The translations under genes and the position numbers were made by a program. The notes under the pieces are model-generated. The model worked only from the letters and a program-made list of their open reading frames with translations. It was not told the DNA's origin and searched no databases. From Acidisoma silvae (lineage in GTDB: Bacteria > Pseudomonadota > Alphaproteobacteria > Acetobacterales > Acetobacteraceae), in NCBI RefSeq assembly GCF_020618775.1, contig NZ_JAESVB010000005.1:1-64000 (forward strand): a stretch of 64,000 nucleotides of DNA, written 5' to 3'. Numbering within the stretch: the stretch's first letter is position 1; each line of letters begins with the position of its first letter. Of the stretch, positions 43,479 through 54,000 are shown piece after piece.

Positions 43479-43943
43479 TTGCCTGACGCGACCACCCTGC
43501 CGCGCCCCCCTGCCGATCCGAAGCACAGGCTGAATAGCCTGCTGGACCGGCATGGCCCGCTGGCCCGGCAGATCCTGCAATTCGGCGTCGTCGGCGTCTG
43601 CGGCTTTTTGGTCGACAATGCCTTTGTCTATACGGCGCATTTCGTCTTCGGCATGGGCCTGATCCTGGCTGGCCTGCTGTCCTTTTTTGTGGCCGCGACC
43701 GCCAATTGGTTCCTCAATCGCGTCTGGACCTTTCGCGGCGCCAGCACCGGGGCCGTGCATCACGAATGGCTGCGCTATCTGGCCACGAATGCGGTCGGCT
43801 TCGCGCTGAACCGTGGCGTCTATATCGCGCTGATCGCGACCAGCACCCTCTGCGTGCGGCATCCGGTTATTCCCCTCGCGGCCGGGTCGATCGTGGCGAT
43901 GGGCATCAATTTCGTGATGTCCCGCCGCGTCGTCTACCGATGA
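43479..43943 (+). CDS. GtrA family membrane protein
   Basis: A 154-residue protein with four helices: ILQFGVVGVCGFLVDNAFVY opens the GtrA domain, and ATANWFLNRVWTFRG is the conserved centre. GtrA-type proteins are thought to move undecaprenyl- or decaprenyl-linked sugars across the inner membrane. The TTG at 43479 has GGAAG eight bases upstream; the nearby ATG is out of frame. A glycosyltransferase gene starts 22 bases downstream, so the pair likely modifies a cell-surface glycan. Confidence 0.9.
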   Translation: MPDATTLPRPPADPKHRLNSLLDRHGPLARQILQFGVVGVCGFLVDNAFVYTAHFVFGMGLILAGLLSFFVAATANWFLNRVWTFRGASTGAVHHEWLRYLATNAVGFALNRGVYIALIATSTLCVRHPVIPLAAGSIVAMGINFVMSRRVVYR

Positions 43944-43965
43944 CCGAAACCGCCCTTCGTTCGAC

Positions 43966-44997
43966 GTGACGGAAAGCCGCGTCATCGCCGGCCAGCCCCC
44001 TGCGGCCGGCAGCTATGACGCGGATATCGTCATCCTGAGCCTGGACCGCGCCGATGAGACCGAGGCGGCGATCCGCTCCGCCCTGGCCCAGACCGGCCTC
44101 AGCCGCCATCTCATCATCTTTGACCAGGGTTCGACCCCAGAAACTCTGGCGCGTTTCGCCGACCTGATCGCGGGGCGCTCGGACGCAATTCTGCTCGCCG
44201 GCGACCGCAATCTGGGCGTCGCTGGCGGCCGCAATCGCGCCAGCGCCTGCGGCCGGGGCGATGTCATCATCGGCCTCGACAATGATGCGACTTTCGCGAC
44301 CGCCGCTACGGCGGCGCAGGCCGTCGGCACCCTGCGCGCCGCGCCGGATTGCGCGGTTGTCGCCTTTCGCATTCTGGACGGCGATGGCCACACCGACGAT
44401 AGCGAGGCCTGGGGCTACCCGGATGCCTTGCGCCCTCGCGCTGCTGAGCGATTCGCCTGCGCAACCTTCGTGGGCGCGGGCCATGCCATCCGCCGCACGG
44501 CCTGGAACCAGCTTGGTGGTTACGACCCGGTTTTGATTTTCACCTGGGAGGAATTCGATTTCGCTTTGCGGGCCGTCGCCGCCGGCTGGCGCTTGCTCTA
44601 TGCCGGGGATATTGCGGTGCATCACAAGCGCGCGACCGCAGGGCGCATGAATTGGGGGGAGAGGCGGTGGTTTTTCTTCGTGCGCAACCGTGTCTATGTC
44701 GCCCGGAAATGGCGTCGCGGACCAGCCGGGCAGCTGCCGCTTCTGATCGCTTACCTACTGAAAAGCCTCAGAATTGGCTTGCCCTGCCAGGGTCTGCGCG
44801 GGCTCCGCGCCGGTCTGGGCATGGTGCTTCCCGCACCACCCGCGACTCTGGGCCCAGCATCGCAGGATTATCTGTGGGAAACCGATGGGCGCTGGCGCGG
44901 GGGGCTTTGGCAAAGGCTCAGGCGTGAGGTATTCGCGGCACTGCCTTCTTCCCGCCAGAGAGATCGCGGACATAGCTCCGTTACAAACCGGCCTTAG
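43966..44997 (+). CDS. Glycosyltransferase family 2 protein
   Basis: A 343-residue GT-A-fold glycosyltransferase. VILSLDRADETEAAIRSAL opens the nucleotide-sugar domain, NLGVAGGRNRASACGRGDVI is the diagnostic NxGxxGGRNxG loop of rhamnosyl-like GT2 enzymes, GLDNDATF is the DxD-like motif (LDND) and TFVGAGHAIRRTAW and TWEEFDFALRAVAAGW hold the acceptor site and catalytic Asp/Glu. The end is basic and may touch the membrane. The start is a GTG. It follows gtrA and probably works with it. Confidence 0.88.
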   Translation: MTESRVIAGQPPAAGSYDADIVILSLDRADETEAAIRSALAQTGLSRHLIIFDQGSTPETLARFADLIAGRSDAILLAGDRNLGVAGGRNRASACGRGDVIIGLDNDATFATAATAAQAVGTLRAAPDCAVVAFRILDGDGHTDDSEAWGYPDALRPRAAERFACATFVGAGHAIRRTAWNQLGGYDPVLIFTWEEFDFALRAVAAGWRLLYAGDIAVHHKRATAGRMNWGERRWFFFVRNRVYVARKWRRGPAGQLPLLIAYLLKSLRIGLPCQGLRGLRAGLGMVLPAPPATLGPASQDYLWETDGRWRGGLWQRLRREVFAALPSSRQRDRGHSSVTNRP

Positions 44998-45045
44998 GCC
45001 CGGGCAATCGGCCCCGGTCATGAACATCGCCGTACAGAGGATTGC

Positions 45046-46566
45046 GTGATCTTTTCCCACCGCCGCCTGATGCTCGGCCCCATCGGCCTGCTGACCCTTC
45101 TTCCCCTGGCCGGATGCGATGTCGGACCCGACTATCATCGGCCGGCGAGCGCCGTGCCGGCGGTCTTCACCGCGCCCGGCGCGCAGAGCGCCTCCGCCAC
45201 CGGACCGGCGCCGATCTGGCCTTCCGCGACCTGGTGGGAGGGCTTCGGCTCGCCCCAGCTCAACCAGCTGATGGAAGAGGCGAAAGCCCATAACTATACG
45301 ATCCAGGGCGCCATTGCGGCCGTGGAAGCGGCTGACGGCGCCGTACGGGTGGCCGGCGGGGCCTTGCTGCCGACGCTCAGCACTGCGCCCGGCGTCAACT
45401 GGAGCCAGGTCAATACCGGCAGCAGCGGCACCAATGCCGTGGTCAATTCCAACGGCACCATCTCCACCGGCGGCGGCGGCATTACCGATACGCGCACCTA
45501 TAGCGCCGAGCTGTCGGCCTCCTACGAAATCGACTTCTGGGGCAAGAACCGCGCGACCTTCAATGCGGCGGAGGCGAGCGCCATGTCGGCCCGCTACGCC
45601 GCGGAAGTGACGGCGCTGACCGTCGTCTCGGAAGTCGCCGATACCTATTTCGCCGCACTCGCCTATCAGGACCAGCTGCGGGTGGCGCAGGCCAATCTCA
45701 AAACCGCCGAGGATCTGCTGAAGGTCGAGCAAGGCCGGCTGGCTGCCGGCTATTCCTCGGTGCTGGACGTCGCACAGCAGGCGGCGCTCGTGGCCGGGCA
45801 GCGCGCCGATATCCCGAACCTGATTTCCGAGGAAAAGCAGGAAGTCATCGCGCTGGGCATTCTGGTCGGCCGGCCGCCGGAAGAGATCACGATCGACCCT
45901 GGCACGCTGTCCACCCTGACCTCTCCGGCGGTGGTGCCCGGCCTGCCCGTGGAATTGCTGCGCCGCCGCCCGGATGTGGCGGAAGCCGAAGCCACGCTGA
46001 TATCGGCGGTGGCGACGACGCGCGCCGCCCGTGCCGCCTTGTTCCCCTCCCTCACCCTGTCCGGGTCGATCGGCTGGGAGAACGGTGCCATCGCCGGGCT
46101 GATCGCGCCGCAATCGCTGATCATCAATGCTGCCGCCAGCGCGACCCAGACGCTGTTCGACAATGGCGAACTGTCCGGTCAGGTGGCTGAGGATCGCGGT
46201 CTCGCAAAGGAAGACGCCGCCTCCTATCAGGAAGCCGTGCTGCAAGCCTATACCGATGTCGAAACGGCGCTGACGCAGGTGAACTACACCCAGCAGCAGC
46301 AGGATCTGCAACAGCAGGCCGTGCAGCAGGCGCGGCTGTCCACCACCGTATCCCGTGCGCAGCTCGATGCCGGCACCGCCGATATCACGACGCTGATCAC
46401 CGCCCAGCAGACGCAGCTCACCGACGAGAATACGCTGGTCACCGTGCAGCTGGCTCGGCTGGAAGCCTATGTCGCGCTGTTCAAGGCGCTGGGCGGCGGC
46501 TGGCAGCAAGCCGAACCCGCGACCGCCCATCCCGTGCCCGCCATCAACCCCTCGATCATCCCGTGA
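45046..46566 (+). CDS. Outer membrane efflux lipoprotein of the RND pump (NodT family)
   Basis: A 506-residue TolC-like channel. A lipoprotein signal with LLPLAGC precedes DVGPDYHRPASAVPAVF. The two OEP repeats follow, with the landmark ALGGGWQQ at the C-terminus. It starts with a GTG and its stop overlaps the start of the adaptor gene, so it heads the four-gene pump operon. A second, different NodT-type protein is encoded at 29350-30846. Confidence 0.92.
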   Translation: MIFSHRRLMLGPIGLLTLLPLAGCDVGPDYHRPASAVPAVFTAPGAQSASATGPAPIWPSATWWEGFGSPQLNQLMEEAKAHNYTIQGAIAAVEAADGAVRVAGGALLPTLSTAPGVNWSQVNTGSSGTNAVVNSNGTISTGGGGITDTRTYSAELSASYEIDFWGKNRATFNAAEASAMSARYAAEVTALTVVSEVADTYFAALAYQDQLRVAQANLKTAEDLLKVEQGRLAAGYSSVLDVAQQAALVAGQRADIPNLISEEKQEVIALGILVGRPPEEITIDPGTLSTLTSPAVVPGLPVELLRRRPDVAEAEATLISAVATTRAARAALFPSLTLSGSIGWENGAIAGLIAPQSLIINAAASATQTLFDNGELSGQVAEDRGLAKEDAASYQEAVLQAYTDVETALTQVNYTQQQQDLQQQAVQQARLSTTVSRAQLDAGTADITTLITAQQTQLTDENTLVTVQLARLEAYVALFKALGGGWQQAEPATAHPVPAINPSIIP

Positions 46567-47792
46567 GCCTGACCATGACGGACCAAAAGCACGGCCCGCG
46601 CCTTGCGCGCGCTCTTCTGCTCTCCCTGCTGGGTGCCACGGCGCTGACACTTATGGTGCCGCAGGCCCATGCCCAGAAGCGCGGCGGCAAAGCCATGCCG
46701 AACGACGTGACGCCCGTCACTGTCGTGCCGGTCACGAAACAGGATGTGCCGGTGGTGCTGACCGGCATCGGCACCGTGCAGGCGTCCAATACCGTCACCA
46801 TCAGCCCGATGGTGACCGGGCCGATCGTCTCGATCAATTTCACCGAAGGGCAGACCGTCAAAAAAGGTGACGTGCTGGCCGTGATCGACCCGCGCACCTA
46901 TCAGGCGACGCTGGACGAGGATCGCGGCAAGCTGGCGCAGGATCAGGCGACGCTGGCCGGCGCGCTGCGCGATCTGACGCGCTACCGCCAGCTGTCCGGC
47001 ACGTCCTATATCTCGAAACAGACCGCCGAGGATGAGCAGGCAACGGTCGACGAGACCAAGGCTCTGATCATTCAGGACAAGGCCGCCATCGCCCTGGCCC
47101 AGACCAATCTCGACTATTGCACCATCACCGCGCCGGTCGACGGCCGCTTAGGCGTCCGCGACGTCGATATCGGCAATATCGTCTCGGCCGGCAGCAGTTC
47201 GGGCATCGTGACGCTGACGACGATCCAGCCCATCGGCGTCGTCTTCACCCTGCCGCAGCAAGACCTGCCCCAGATCATCGACGCGTCCAAGGCGGGCGCC
47301 CTGCCCCTGTCCGTCGTGCCGGAAGGCGACGGGTCCGGCCCGGAAGAGACCGGAACGCTCAGCGTCATCGACAATCAGGTCGACAGCTCCACCGGCACGG
47401 TGAAGTTGAAAGCCTATTTCCCGAATGCGGACGAGCATCTTTGGCCGGGCGGCTTCGTCACCGCCCATCTGACCGTGCAGGTGCTGAAGGATGCGCTGAC
47501 GGTGCCGCCGGCCGCCGTGCAGACCGGCCCGACCCAGAGCTTCGTCTATGTTCTGCAAGCGAACAACACGGTGAAGCAGGTCTCCGTCACGCTCGGCCAG
47601 CAGAACGAAAAACTGGCCGTCATCCAGAACGGCCTCGCCGCCGGCGACAAGGTCGTGCTGGAAGGCGGATCGCGCCTCAGCGACGGTTCGAAGGTCAAGG
47701 TCGTGACGCCCAAAGCGACGACCGGCCAGGCTGACCAGCAGACGGGCGACGCCAGCCCGAAGGGCGCGGATAAGGCGGCGACCGCGCAGTGA
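46563..47792 (+). CDS. mdtA: RND periplasmic adaptor (MdtA-like)
   Basis: A 409-residue membrane-fusion protein. An N-terminal signal or anchor (ARALLLSLLGATALTLMVPQ) is followed by VLTGIGTVQASNTVTISPMV, the lipoyl half-motif EGQTVKKGDVLAVIDPRTYQ, a coiled coil (about 100-160), the second half-motif CTITAPVDGRLGVRDVDIGN and a beta-barrel/MP domain. VPPAAVQTGPTQSFVYVLQ is typical of MdtA. The C-terminal ~30 residues are polar. The GTG start overlaps the upstream stop; an ATG four codons on is possible. The symbol is by resemblance to mdtABC. Confidence 0.88.
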   Translation: MSLTMTDQKHGPRLARALLLSLLGATALTLMVPQAHAQKRGGKAMPNDVTPVTVVPVTKQDVPVVLTGIGTVQASNTVTISPMVTGPIVSINFTEGQTVKKGDVLAVIDPRTYQATLDEDRGKLAQDQATLAGALRDLTRYRQLSGTSYISKQTAEDEQATVDETKALIIQDKAAIALAQTNLDYCTITAPVDGRLGVRDVDIGNIVSAGSSSGIVTLTTIQPIGVVFTLPQQDLPQIIDASKAGALPLSVVPEGDGSGPEETGTLSVIDNQVDSSTGTVKLKAYFPNADEHLWPGGFVTAHLTVQVLKDALTVPPAAVQTGPTQSFVYVLQANNTVKQVSVTLGQQNEKLAVIQNGLAAGDKVVLEGGSRLSDGSKVKVVTPKATTGQADQQTGDASPKGADKAATAQ

Positions 47793-50700
47793 GCGTCTCC
47801 TCTCCCTTTATCGCTCGCCCCATCGCGACCTCCCTTCTGGCGGTCGCGGTGCTGCTCGCCGGCCTGCTCGGCTATATGGAGCTTCCGGTCTCCTCGCTGC
47901 CCGAGGTCGAGTTCCCGACCATCGAAGTGACGACGCAGTTGCCCGGTGCGAGCCCGGATACGATCTCCAAGCTGATCACAGCGCCGCTGGAGCGTCAGTT
48001 CGGCGAAATCCAGGGCGTGGTCGGCATGACGTCCACCAGCAGCCAGGGCCTCAGCCAGATCGTCATGCAATTCGCGCTGTCGCGCGATATCGACGATGCC
48101 GCGCAGGACGTGCAGGCGGCTATCCAGTCCTCCGCCGGCACCTTGCCGACCTCGCTGCCCTATCCGCCGGTCTATGCCAAGGTGAACCCGGCCGATACGC
48201 CGATCGTGACCTTCGCGCTGACGTCCAAGAACGTGCCGCTATACACGATGGCGGATGACGCGGTGACGCTGCTGCAACCAAAGCTCAGCCAGATCAGCGG
48301 CGTCGGTCAGGTAACCGTGCTGGGCGGCTTGCGCCAGGCCTTCCGCATTCAGGCCGACCCGGCGCGGCTGGCCGCCTATAGCCTGTCGCTGGAAGACATC
48401 CGCACCGCCGTGACGGATGCCAACCAGAACGGGTCCAAGGGCGGGTTCGACGGTCCGTCCCAGGCGGTGACCGTCGGCGCGAATGACCAGCTGGAGACCG
48501 CGAAGGACTATTCCGATCTCGTCATCGCCTGGCGCAACAGCGCGCCGGTGCGCTTGCGGGACGTCGCGACCGTCGTGACGTCCATGGAAAACAACCAGAC
48601 CGATGTCCGCTATAACGGGCAGCCGGCGGTGGTGATTTCCATTCAGCGCCAGCCGGGTGCCAATATCGTCGCGACCGCCGATACCGTGAAGAAGATGCTG
48701 CCGCAGCTGGAACAGACGCTGCCCGGCGGCGTCAAGGTCACGCTGGTCAGCGACCGCACGACGACCATCCGCGCCTCCGTCCGCGACGTGCAGTTCACGC
48801 TGCTGCTCAGCGTGCTGCTGGTGGTGCTGGTAATCTATCTGTTCCTCGGCTCCGTCCGCGCCACCATCATCCCCGGTCTCGCGCTGCCGCTGTCGCTGAT
48901 CGGCACCTTCGGCATCATGTATTTCCTGGGTTTCGGCCTCGACAACCTGTCGCTGATGGCGCTGACCATTGCGACCGGCTTCGTGGTCGACGACGCCATC
49001 GTCATGATCGAAAACGTGGTGCGCCTGATCGAGGAAGGGCATCCGCCGCTGGAGGCCGCCTATCGCGGCGCGAAGCAGATCGGCTTCACCATCATCTCGC
49101 TCACCATTTCGCTCATCGCCGTCTTCATTCCGCTGCTGTTCATGACGGGCGTGGTCGGCAAGCTGTTCAATGAATTCGCCGTTACGTTGTCGGTCGCGGT
49201 CATCGTTTCGGCGGTGATTTCGCTGACGCTGACGCCGATGATGTGCGGGCGCATTCTGAAACCGGCTTCCGAGAACAAGCCTGCCTGGCCGGCGCGCATG
49301 GCTGAAGCCGGTTTCGCGAAGCTGCTCGGCCTGTATCGCGTCACGCTGATCTGGGTGCTGCGCCGTCAGGCCCTGGTGCTGCTGATCGCGGTCGGCACCC
49401 TGGTCGGAACCGTTGTGCTTTACGTGGTCGTGCCCAAGGGCTTCCTGCCGACGCAGGATACCGGGTCGGTCATCGCCATTACCGAGGCGTCGCAGACCGT
49501 TTCCATCCCCGCAATGGTCAAGCTGCAAAATCAGGCGGCGGCGGAATTCCGCCATGTCGCGGGCGTCACGAATGTCGTCTCCAATGTCGGCACCGGCACC
49601 GATAATGCGACACCCAATTCCGGCCAAATCACCATCACGCTGAAGCCGATCGGCGACCGGCCAGGCGTGGCCGCGATCATCGACAAGCTGCGCGACGCCG
49701 TGGCCGATCTGCCGGGCCTTCAAGTCTATTTCGTGCCGGTGCAGGACATCAATCTCGGCACCAGCATCACCCGCACCGCCTATCAGTATCTGCTGACGGA
49801 TACGGATACGGATGAGCTGAACGCCTTCGTGCCGAAGCTGGTGGACAAGCTGAAAACCCTGCCGGAAATCGCGCATGTCAACAGCGACATTCAGAATGAC
49901 GGCGCCGGCATCAATATCAATGTCGATCGCGTCCAGGCCGCGCGCCTGGGCGTGAATGTCCAGACCGTGGAAGACATTCTGGACGATGCCTTCGGGCAGC
50001 GGCAGATTTCCACCATCTACGGCCAGACCAACCAGTATCGCGTGATCGAGGAAGTGGCCCCGGCCTTCGCCAGCAATCCGGACGTGCTGGACATGCTGTT
50101 TTTCCCCGGCAATGTCGAAAGCGGCAGCAGCAGCACGAGTTCCACCACCAATACCTCGAACAGCTCGACCAGCTCCAGCACCTCCGTCGGCTCCGGCGGG
50201 TCCAATACCGCCACCGCAACGACCACGGAATCGACCGGCACCAGCACCAGCACGTCGTCCCAGGTGCCGCTGGCCGCCTTCGCCAAGGTGACGCGGACCA
50301 TCACCCCGCTGGCCATCATGCATGACGAGCAGTTCCCGGCCGCGACCATCGGCTTCGATCTGGCCCCCGGCACGTCACTGGGTCAGGCCGTGCAGGCCAT
50401 TGCGAAGGCGGAGACGGAACTCGGCGTGCCGTCGACCATCAATGGCAGCTATCAGGGCGACGCCGCCGAATTCAACAGCTCGCTGGCTTCCGAACCCTGG
50501 CTGATTCTGGCGGCCGTCGTCGTCATCTACATCGTGCTGGGCGTGCTGTACGAAAGCACCATCCACCCGATCACCATCATCTCCACCCTGCCCTCCGCCG
50601 GCATCGGCGCGTTGCTGGCCCTGATGCTGACCGGCAACGACCTCTCCATCGTGGCGCTGGTCGGTGTGGTGCTGCTGATGGGCATCGTGAAGAAGAACGC

Positions 50701-51028
50701 GATTATGATGATCGACTTCGCGATCGAGGCGCAGGCCGCCCATAAAAAGACCCCGGCCGCCGCCATTCTGGAAGCCTGCCTGCTGCGCTTCCGCCCGATC
50801 ATGATGACGACCATGGCGGCGCTGCTGGGCGCGCTGCCGCTGATTTTGGAAGGTGGCGCGGGTTCGGAACTGCGCCGGCCGCTGGGCATCACCATCGTCG
50901 GCGGCCTCGTGCTCAGCCAGCTGCTGACGCTGTATACGACGCCGGTGATCTATCTGGCCTTCGAGGGGCTGCGCGCCCGCTTCGCGCCCCGCAGTGGCCG
51001 CCGCCGCGCGGCAAGCCAGACCGGCTGA
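47789..51028 (+). CDS. mdtB: RND multidrug permease 1 (MdtB-like) with Ser/Thr-rich insertion
   Basis: A 1079-residue inner-membrane proton-driven pump with twelve helices and two large periplasmic loops. SSPFIARPIATSLLAVAVLL opens it, ALTIATGFVVDDAIVMIENV carries the proton-relay Asp pair in helix 4, and [18 protein letters not shown] is in helix 10-11. It is about 40 residues longer than usual because of an almost pure Ser/Thr/Gly/Asn stretch at about residues 778-827, placed before the conserved VPLAAFAKV. Permease 2 lacks it. The GTG start overlaps the adaptor stop. In MdtBC-type pumps the two permeases form a heterotrimer. Confidence 0.93.
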   Translation: MSVSSPFIARPIATSLLAVAVLLAGLLGYMELPVSSLPEVEFPTIEVTTQLPGASPDTISKLITAPLERQFGEIQGVVGMTSTSSQGLSQIVMQFALSRDIDDAAQDVQAAIQSSAGTLPTSLPYPPVYAKVNPADTPIVTFALTSKNVPLYTMADDAVTLLQPKLSQISGVGQVTVLGGLRQAFRIQADPARLAAYSLSLEDIRTAVTDANQNGSKGGFDGPSQAVTVGANDQLETAKDYSDLVIAWRNSAPVRLRDVATVVTSMENNQTDVRYNGQPAVVISIQRQPGANIVATADTVKKMLPQLEQTLPGGVKVTLVSDRTTTIRASVRDVQFTLLLSVLLVVLVIYLFLGSVRATIIPGLALPLSLIGTFGIMYFLGFGLDNLSLMALTIATGFVVDDAIVMIENVVRLIEEGHPPLEAAYRGAKQIGFTIISLTISLIAVFIPLLFMTGVVGKLFNEFAVTLSVAVIVSAVISLTLTPMMCGRILKPASENKPAWPARMAEAGFAKLLGLYRVTLIWVLRRQALVLLIAVGTLVGTVVLYVVVPKGFLPTQDTGSVIAITEASQTVSIPAMVKLQNQAAAEFRHVAGVTNVVSNVGTGTDNATPNSGQITITLKPIGDRPGVAAIIDKLRDAVADLPGLQVYFVPVQDINLGTSITRTAYQYLLTDTDTDELNAFVPKLVDKLKTLPEIAHVNSDIQNDGAGININVDRVQAARLGVNVQTVEDILDDAFGQRQISTIYGQTNQYRVIEEVAPAFASNPDVLDMLFFPGNVESGSSSTSSTTNTSNSSTSSSTSVGSGGSNTATATTTESTGTSTSTSSQVPLAAFAKVTRTITPLAIMHDEQFPAATIGFDLAPGTSLGQAVQAIAKAETELGVPSTINGSYQGDAAEFNSSLASEPWLILAAVVVIYIVLGVLYESTIHPITIISTLPSAGIGALLALMLTGNDLSIVALVGVVLLMGIVKKNAIMMIDFAIEAQAAHKKTPAAAILEACLLRFRPIMMTTMAALLGALPLILEGGAGSELRRPLGITIVGGLVLSQLLTLYTTPVIYLAFEGLRARFAPRSGRRRAASQTG

Positions 51029-51034
51029 CCCCGC

Positions 51035-54000
51035 GTGTCGCTCTCCACCCCCTTCATCCGCCGCCCTGTCGGCACCATGCTGCTGGCGATCGGCCTGCTG
51101 ATCGCGGGCGCCGTCGCCTATAAATTCCTGCCTGTCGCGTCGCTCCCCAATGTCGATTTGCCGGCGGTCGTCGTCTTCGCGAGCCGTCCGGGCGCCAGCC
51201 CCGAGACGATGGCCAATTCCATTGCGGCCCCTTTGGAGCGGCATTTAGGCCAGATACCCGGCATCAATGAACTGACGTCCACCAGCTCGACCGGATCGAG
51301 CACCATCATCTGCATCTTCGACGTCAGCCGGAATATCGATGCCGCCGCCGCCGATGTGCAGGGGGCGATCAACGCATCCGAGGCCGATCTGCCGTCGGAC
51401 CTGCCGAGCGCGCCTTATTACCGCAAGTTCAATCCATCCGACGCGCCGGTGATGACGATTGCGCTGACATCGGACAAGCTGTCCATCGCGCAGATATTCG
51501 ACTCGGTCGATACGATCCTGGCGCAGCGCCTGGCGCAGGTGAATGGCGTCGCGGAGGTGACGGAAAGCGGTGCCGATAAGCCGGCGGTGCGCGTGCAGCT
51601 CAATCCCACGACGACGGCGCTGGCCGGCCTGTCGCCGGAGACGGTGAGCGAAACCATCGGCAATGCCAATGTGGTGCAGCCGACCGGCAGCATCGAGGCC
51701 GCGGGCAAGAACTACACGCTGGTCGTCAATAGCCAGCTGAAGGACGCGACCGACTACGGCAATCTGGTCGTCGCCAAAGGCACAGACGGCGTCACGCATC
51801 TGCGCGACCTCGGCAATGTCATCAATAGCGTGGCGACGCTGCGGCTGGCGGCCTGGAACCGGCAGCAGCCGGCCATTCTGCTCGATATCACCAAACAGCC
51901 CGGCGCCAATGTCATCGACACGGTGGACGGCGTGAAGGCGGTGCTGCCCAGCATCCTGAATCTGATGCCGAGCGGCATTCACACCACCATCCTGACCGAC
52001 CGCACGACGACGATCCGTGCCAGCGTGGACGATGTGCAGTTCACCCTGCTGGGCACCGTGCTGCTGGTGCTGGCCGTCGTCATCATCTTCCTGCAACGCA
52101 CGGTGCTGACGATCGCGGCCGGCATCACCATTCCGCTGTCCATCGCCGGCACGCTGGCCGGCATGTGGCTGGAAGGCTTTACGATCGACAATTTCTCGCT
52201 TCTCGCGATCACCATCTCGGTCGGCTTCGTGGTCGATGATGCGATCGTCATGATCGAGAATATCCATGCCCATGTGGAACGCGGCATGTCGCCGATGCGC
52301 GCCGCCTTGCGCGGTGCCGGGCAGATCGGCTTCACCGTCATGTCCATCACGCTGTCGCTGATCGCGGTCTTCTCGCCCATGTTCCTGATGCCCGGCATCA
52401 TGGGCAAGCTGTTCCACGAATTCGCTATGACGCTGGTGATCGCCGTCAGCGTCTCGGCGGTGGTGTCGCTGACCGTGACACCGATGATCTGCGCCTGGTT
52501 CATGGGCAAGCACCGCCCGGAGACAGCACCGCGCCGCTGGCAACTGGGCCGGCGGCTGGGCGCTGCCTTCGATCGCGGCTTTCAGCACATCGTCAACGGC
52601 TATGGCCGCAGCCTGAACTGGGTTCTGCGCCACCGCATCTTTATGAACCTGCTGACGCTCGGCACCATCGTCTTCACGGTCTGGCTTTATGTCATCGTGC
52701 CAAAGGGCTTCCTGCCGAACGAGGATACCGGCCTGCTGATGGGCCAGACCATTGCCGCGCCATCGATCTCCTTCAAGGCGATGGAGACGTTGCAGCGCCG
52801 CGTCGTCGCCGTCATCCTGAAAGACCCGGCGATTGCCGAAGTAGGATCGCGCATCGGCGTCTCGAACGGCTTTTCCTCGCTCAATCGCGGCACCTTGTTC
52901 ATCTCGCTGAAGCCCATGAATGAACGGAAAGTCAGTTCCGACGTCGTCATTGCCCGGCTGCGCACCAAGCTGAACCGCATTCCAGGCATCCAGGCCTTTC
53001 TGATGCCGCAGGAGGATCTGCGCACCGGCGGCCGGCAGAGCGCCAGCGACTACGATTTCGTGCTCTCGGGCAGCGATCTCACGGAATTGCAGACCTGGGC
53101 GCTGAAGCTGGAAGACAAGCTCAAGACCATTCCGCAGCTGACCGATATTTCCAGCGACCAGGACAAGGCCAGCCCGCAGGTCAATATCGTGGTCGACCGC
53201 GCCAAGGCGTCGCGCCTGGGCGTGACGATGGAGCAGATCGACGATGCCCTGAACAACGGCTATGCGCAGCGCGAAATCTCGACGATCTATGAGCAGCGCA
53301 ATCAGTACAAGGTCGTATTGGAAGCGCTGCCGGGATTGCAGATGGATCCGTCGCAGCTCGACCGTGTCTATGTGCCGGGCGGTTCCAACACGCAGGTGCC
53401 GCTGTCGGCCTTTTCGCATCTCGAACGATCGACCGCGCCGCTGACCGTGCGCCACCAGGGCCAGTTTCCGGAAGCGACCGTCAGCTTCAGCCTCAAGCCC
53501 GGCACGGCGGTGAGTGCCGGGGAGACGATCGTGCAGCAGGCCGTGGCCGATATCTTCATGCCGGCCGATATCCATACCAGCTTCGCCGGCAATGCGCAGT
53601 TGTTCCAGCAATCGGCCAATTCCGAACCGATGCTGCTGCTGTCGGCGATCCTGGCGATCTATATCGTGCTCGGCGTGCTGTATGAGAGCCTGACCCAGCC
53701 GATCACCATTCTGTCCACCCTGCCCTCCGCCGGCGTCGGCGCGCTGCTGGCGCTGCTGGCGACCCATACGCCGCTGACCATCATCGCCCTGATCGGCATC
53801 TTTCTGCTCATGGGCATCGTCAAGAAGAACGCCATTATGCTGGTGGATTTCGCATTGGAGGCCGAGCGGACGCGCGGCCTGGCACCGGTCGACGCCATCA
53901 AGGAAGCCTCCGTCGCGCGCTTCCGCCCCATCATCATGACGACTCTGGCGGCGATCCTGGGCGCCGTGCCGCTCGCCTTCTCCTTCGGCATTGGCTACGA

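Noticed and set aside
44755..46650. A 631-codon open frame opposite the glycosyltransferase and outer membrane factor genes
   Set aside because: Antisense shadow of two clear genes; composition is not protein-like.
48239..50323. A very long open frame on the minus strand opposite RND permease 1
   Set aside because: Its translation is low-complexity, rich in Arg, Gly, His and Gln, as expected from the antisense of GC-rich coding DNA, and the plus-strand permease is certain.
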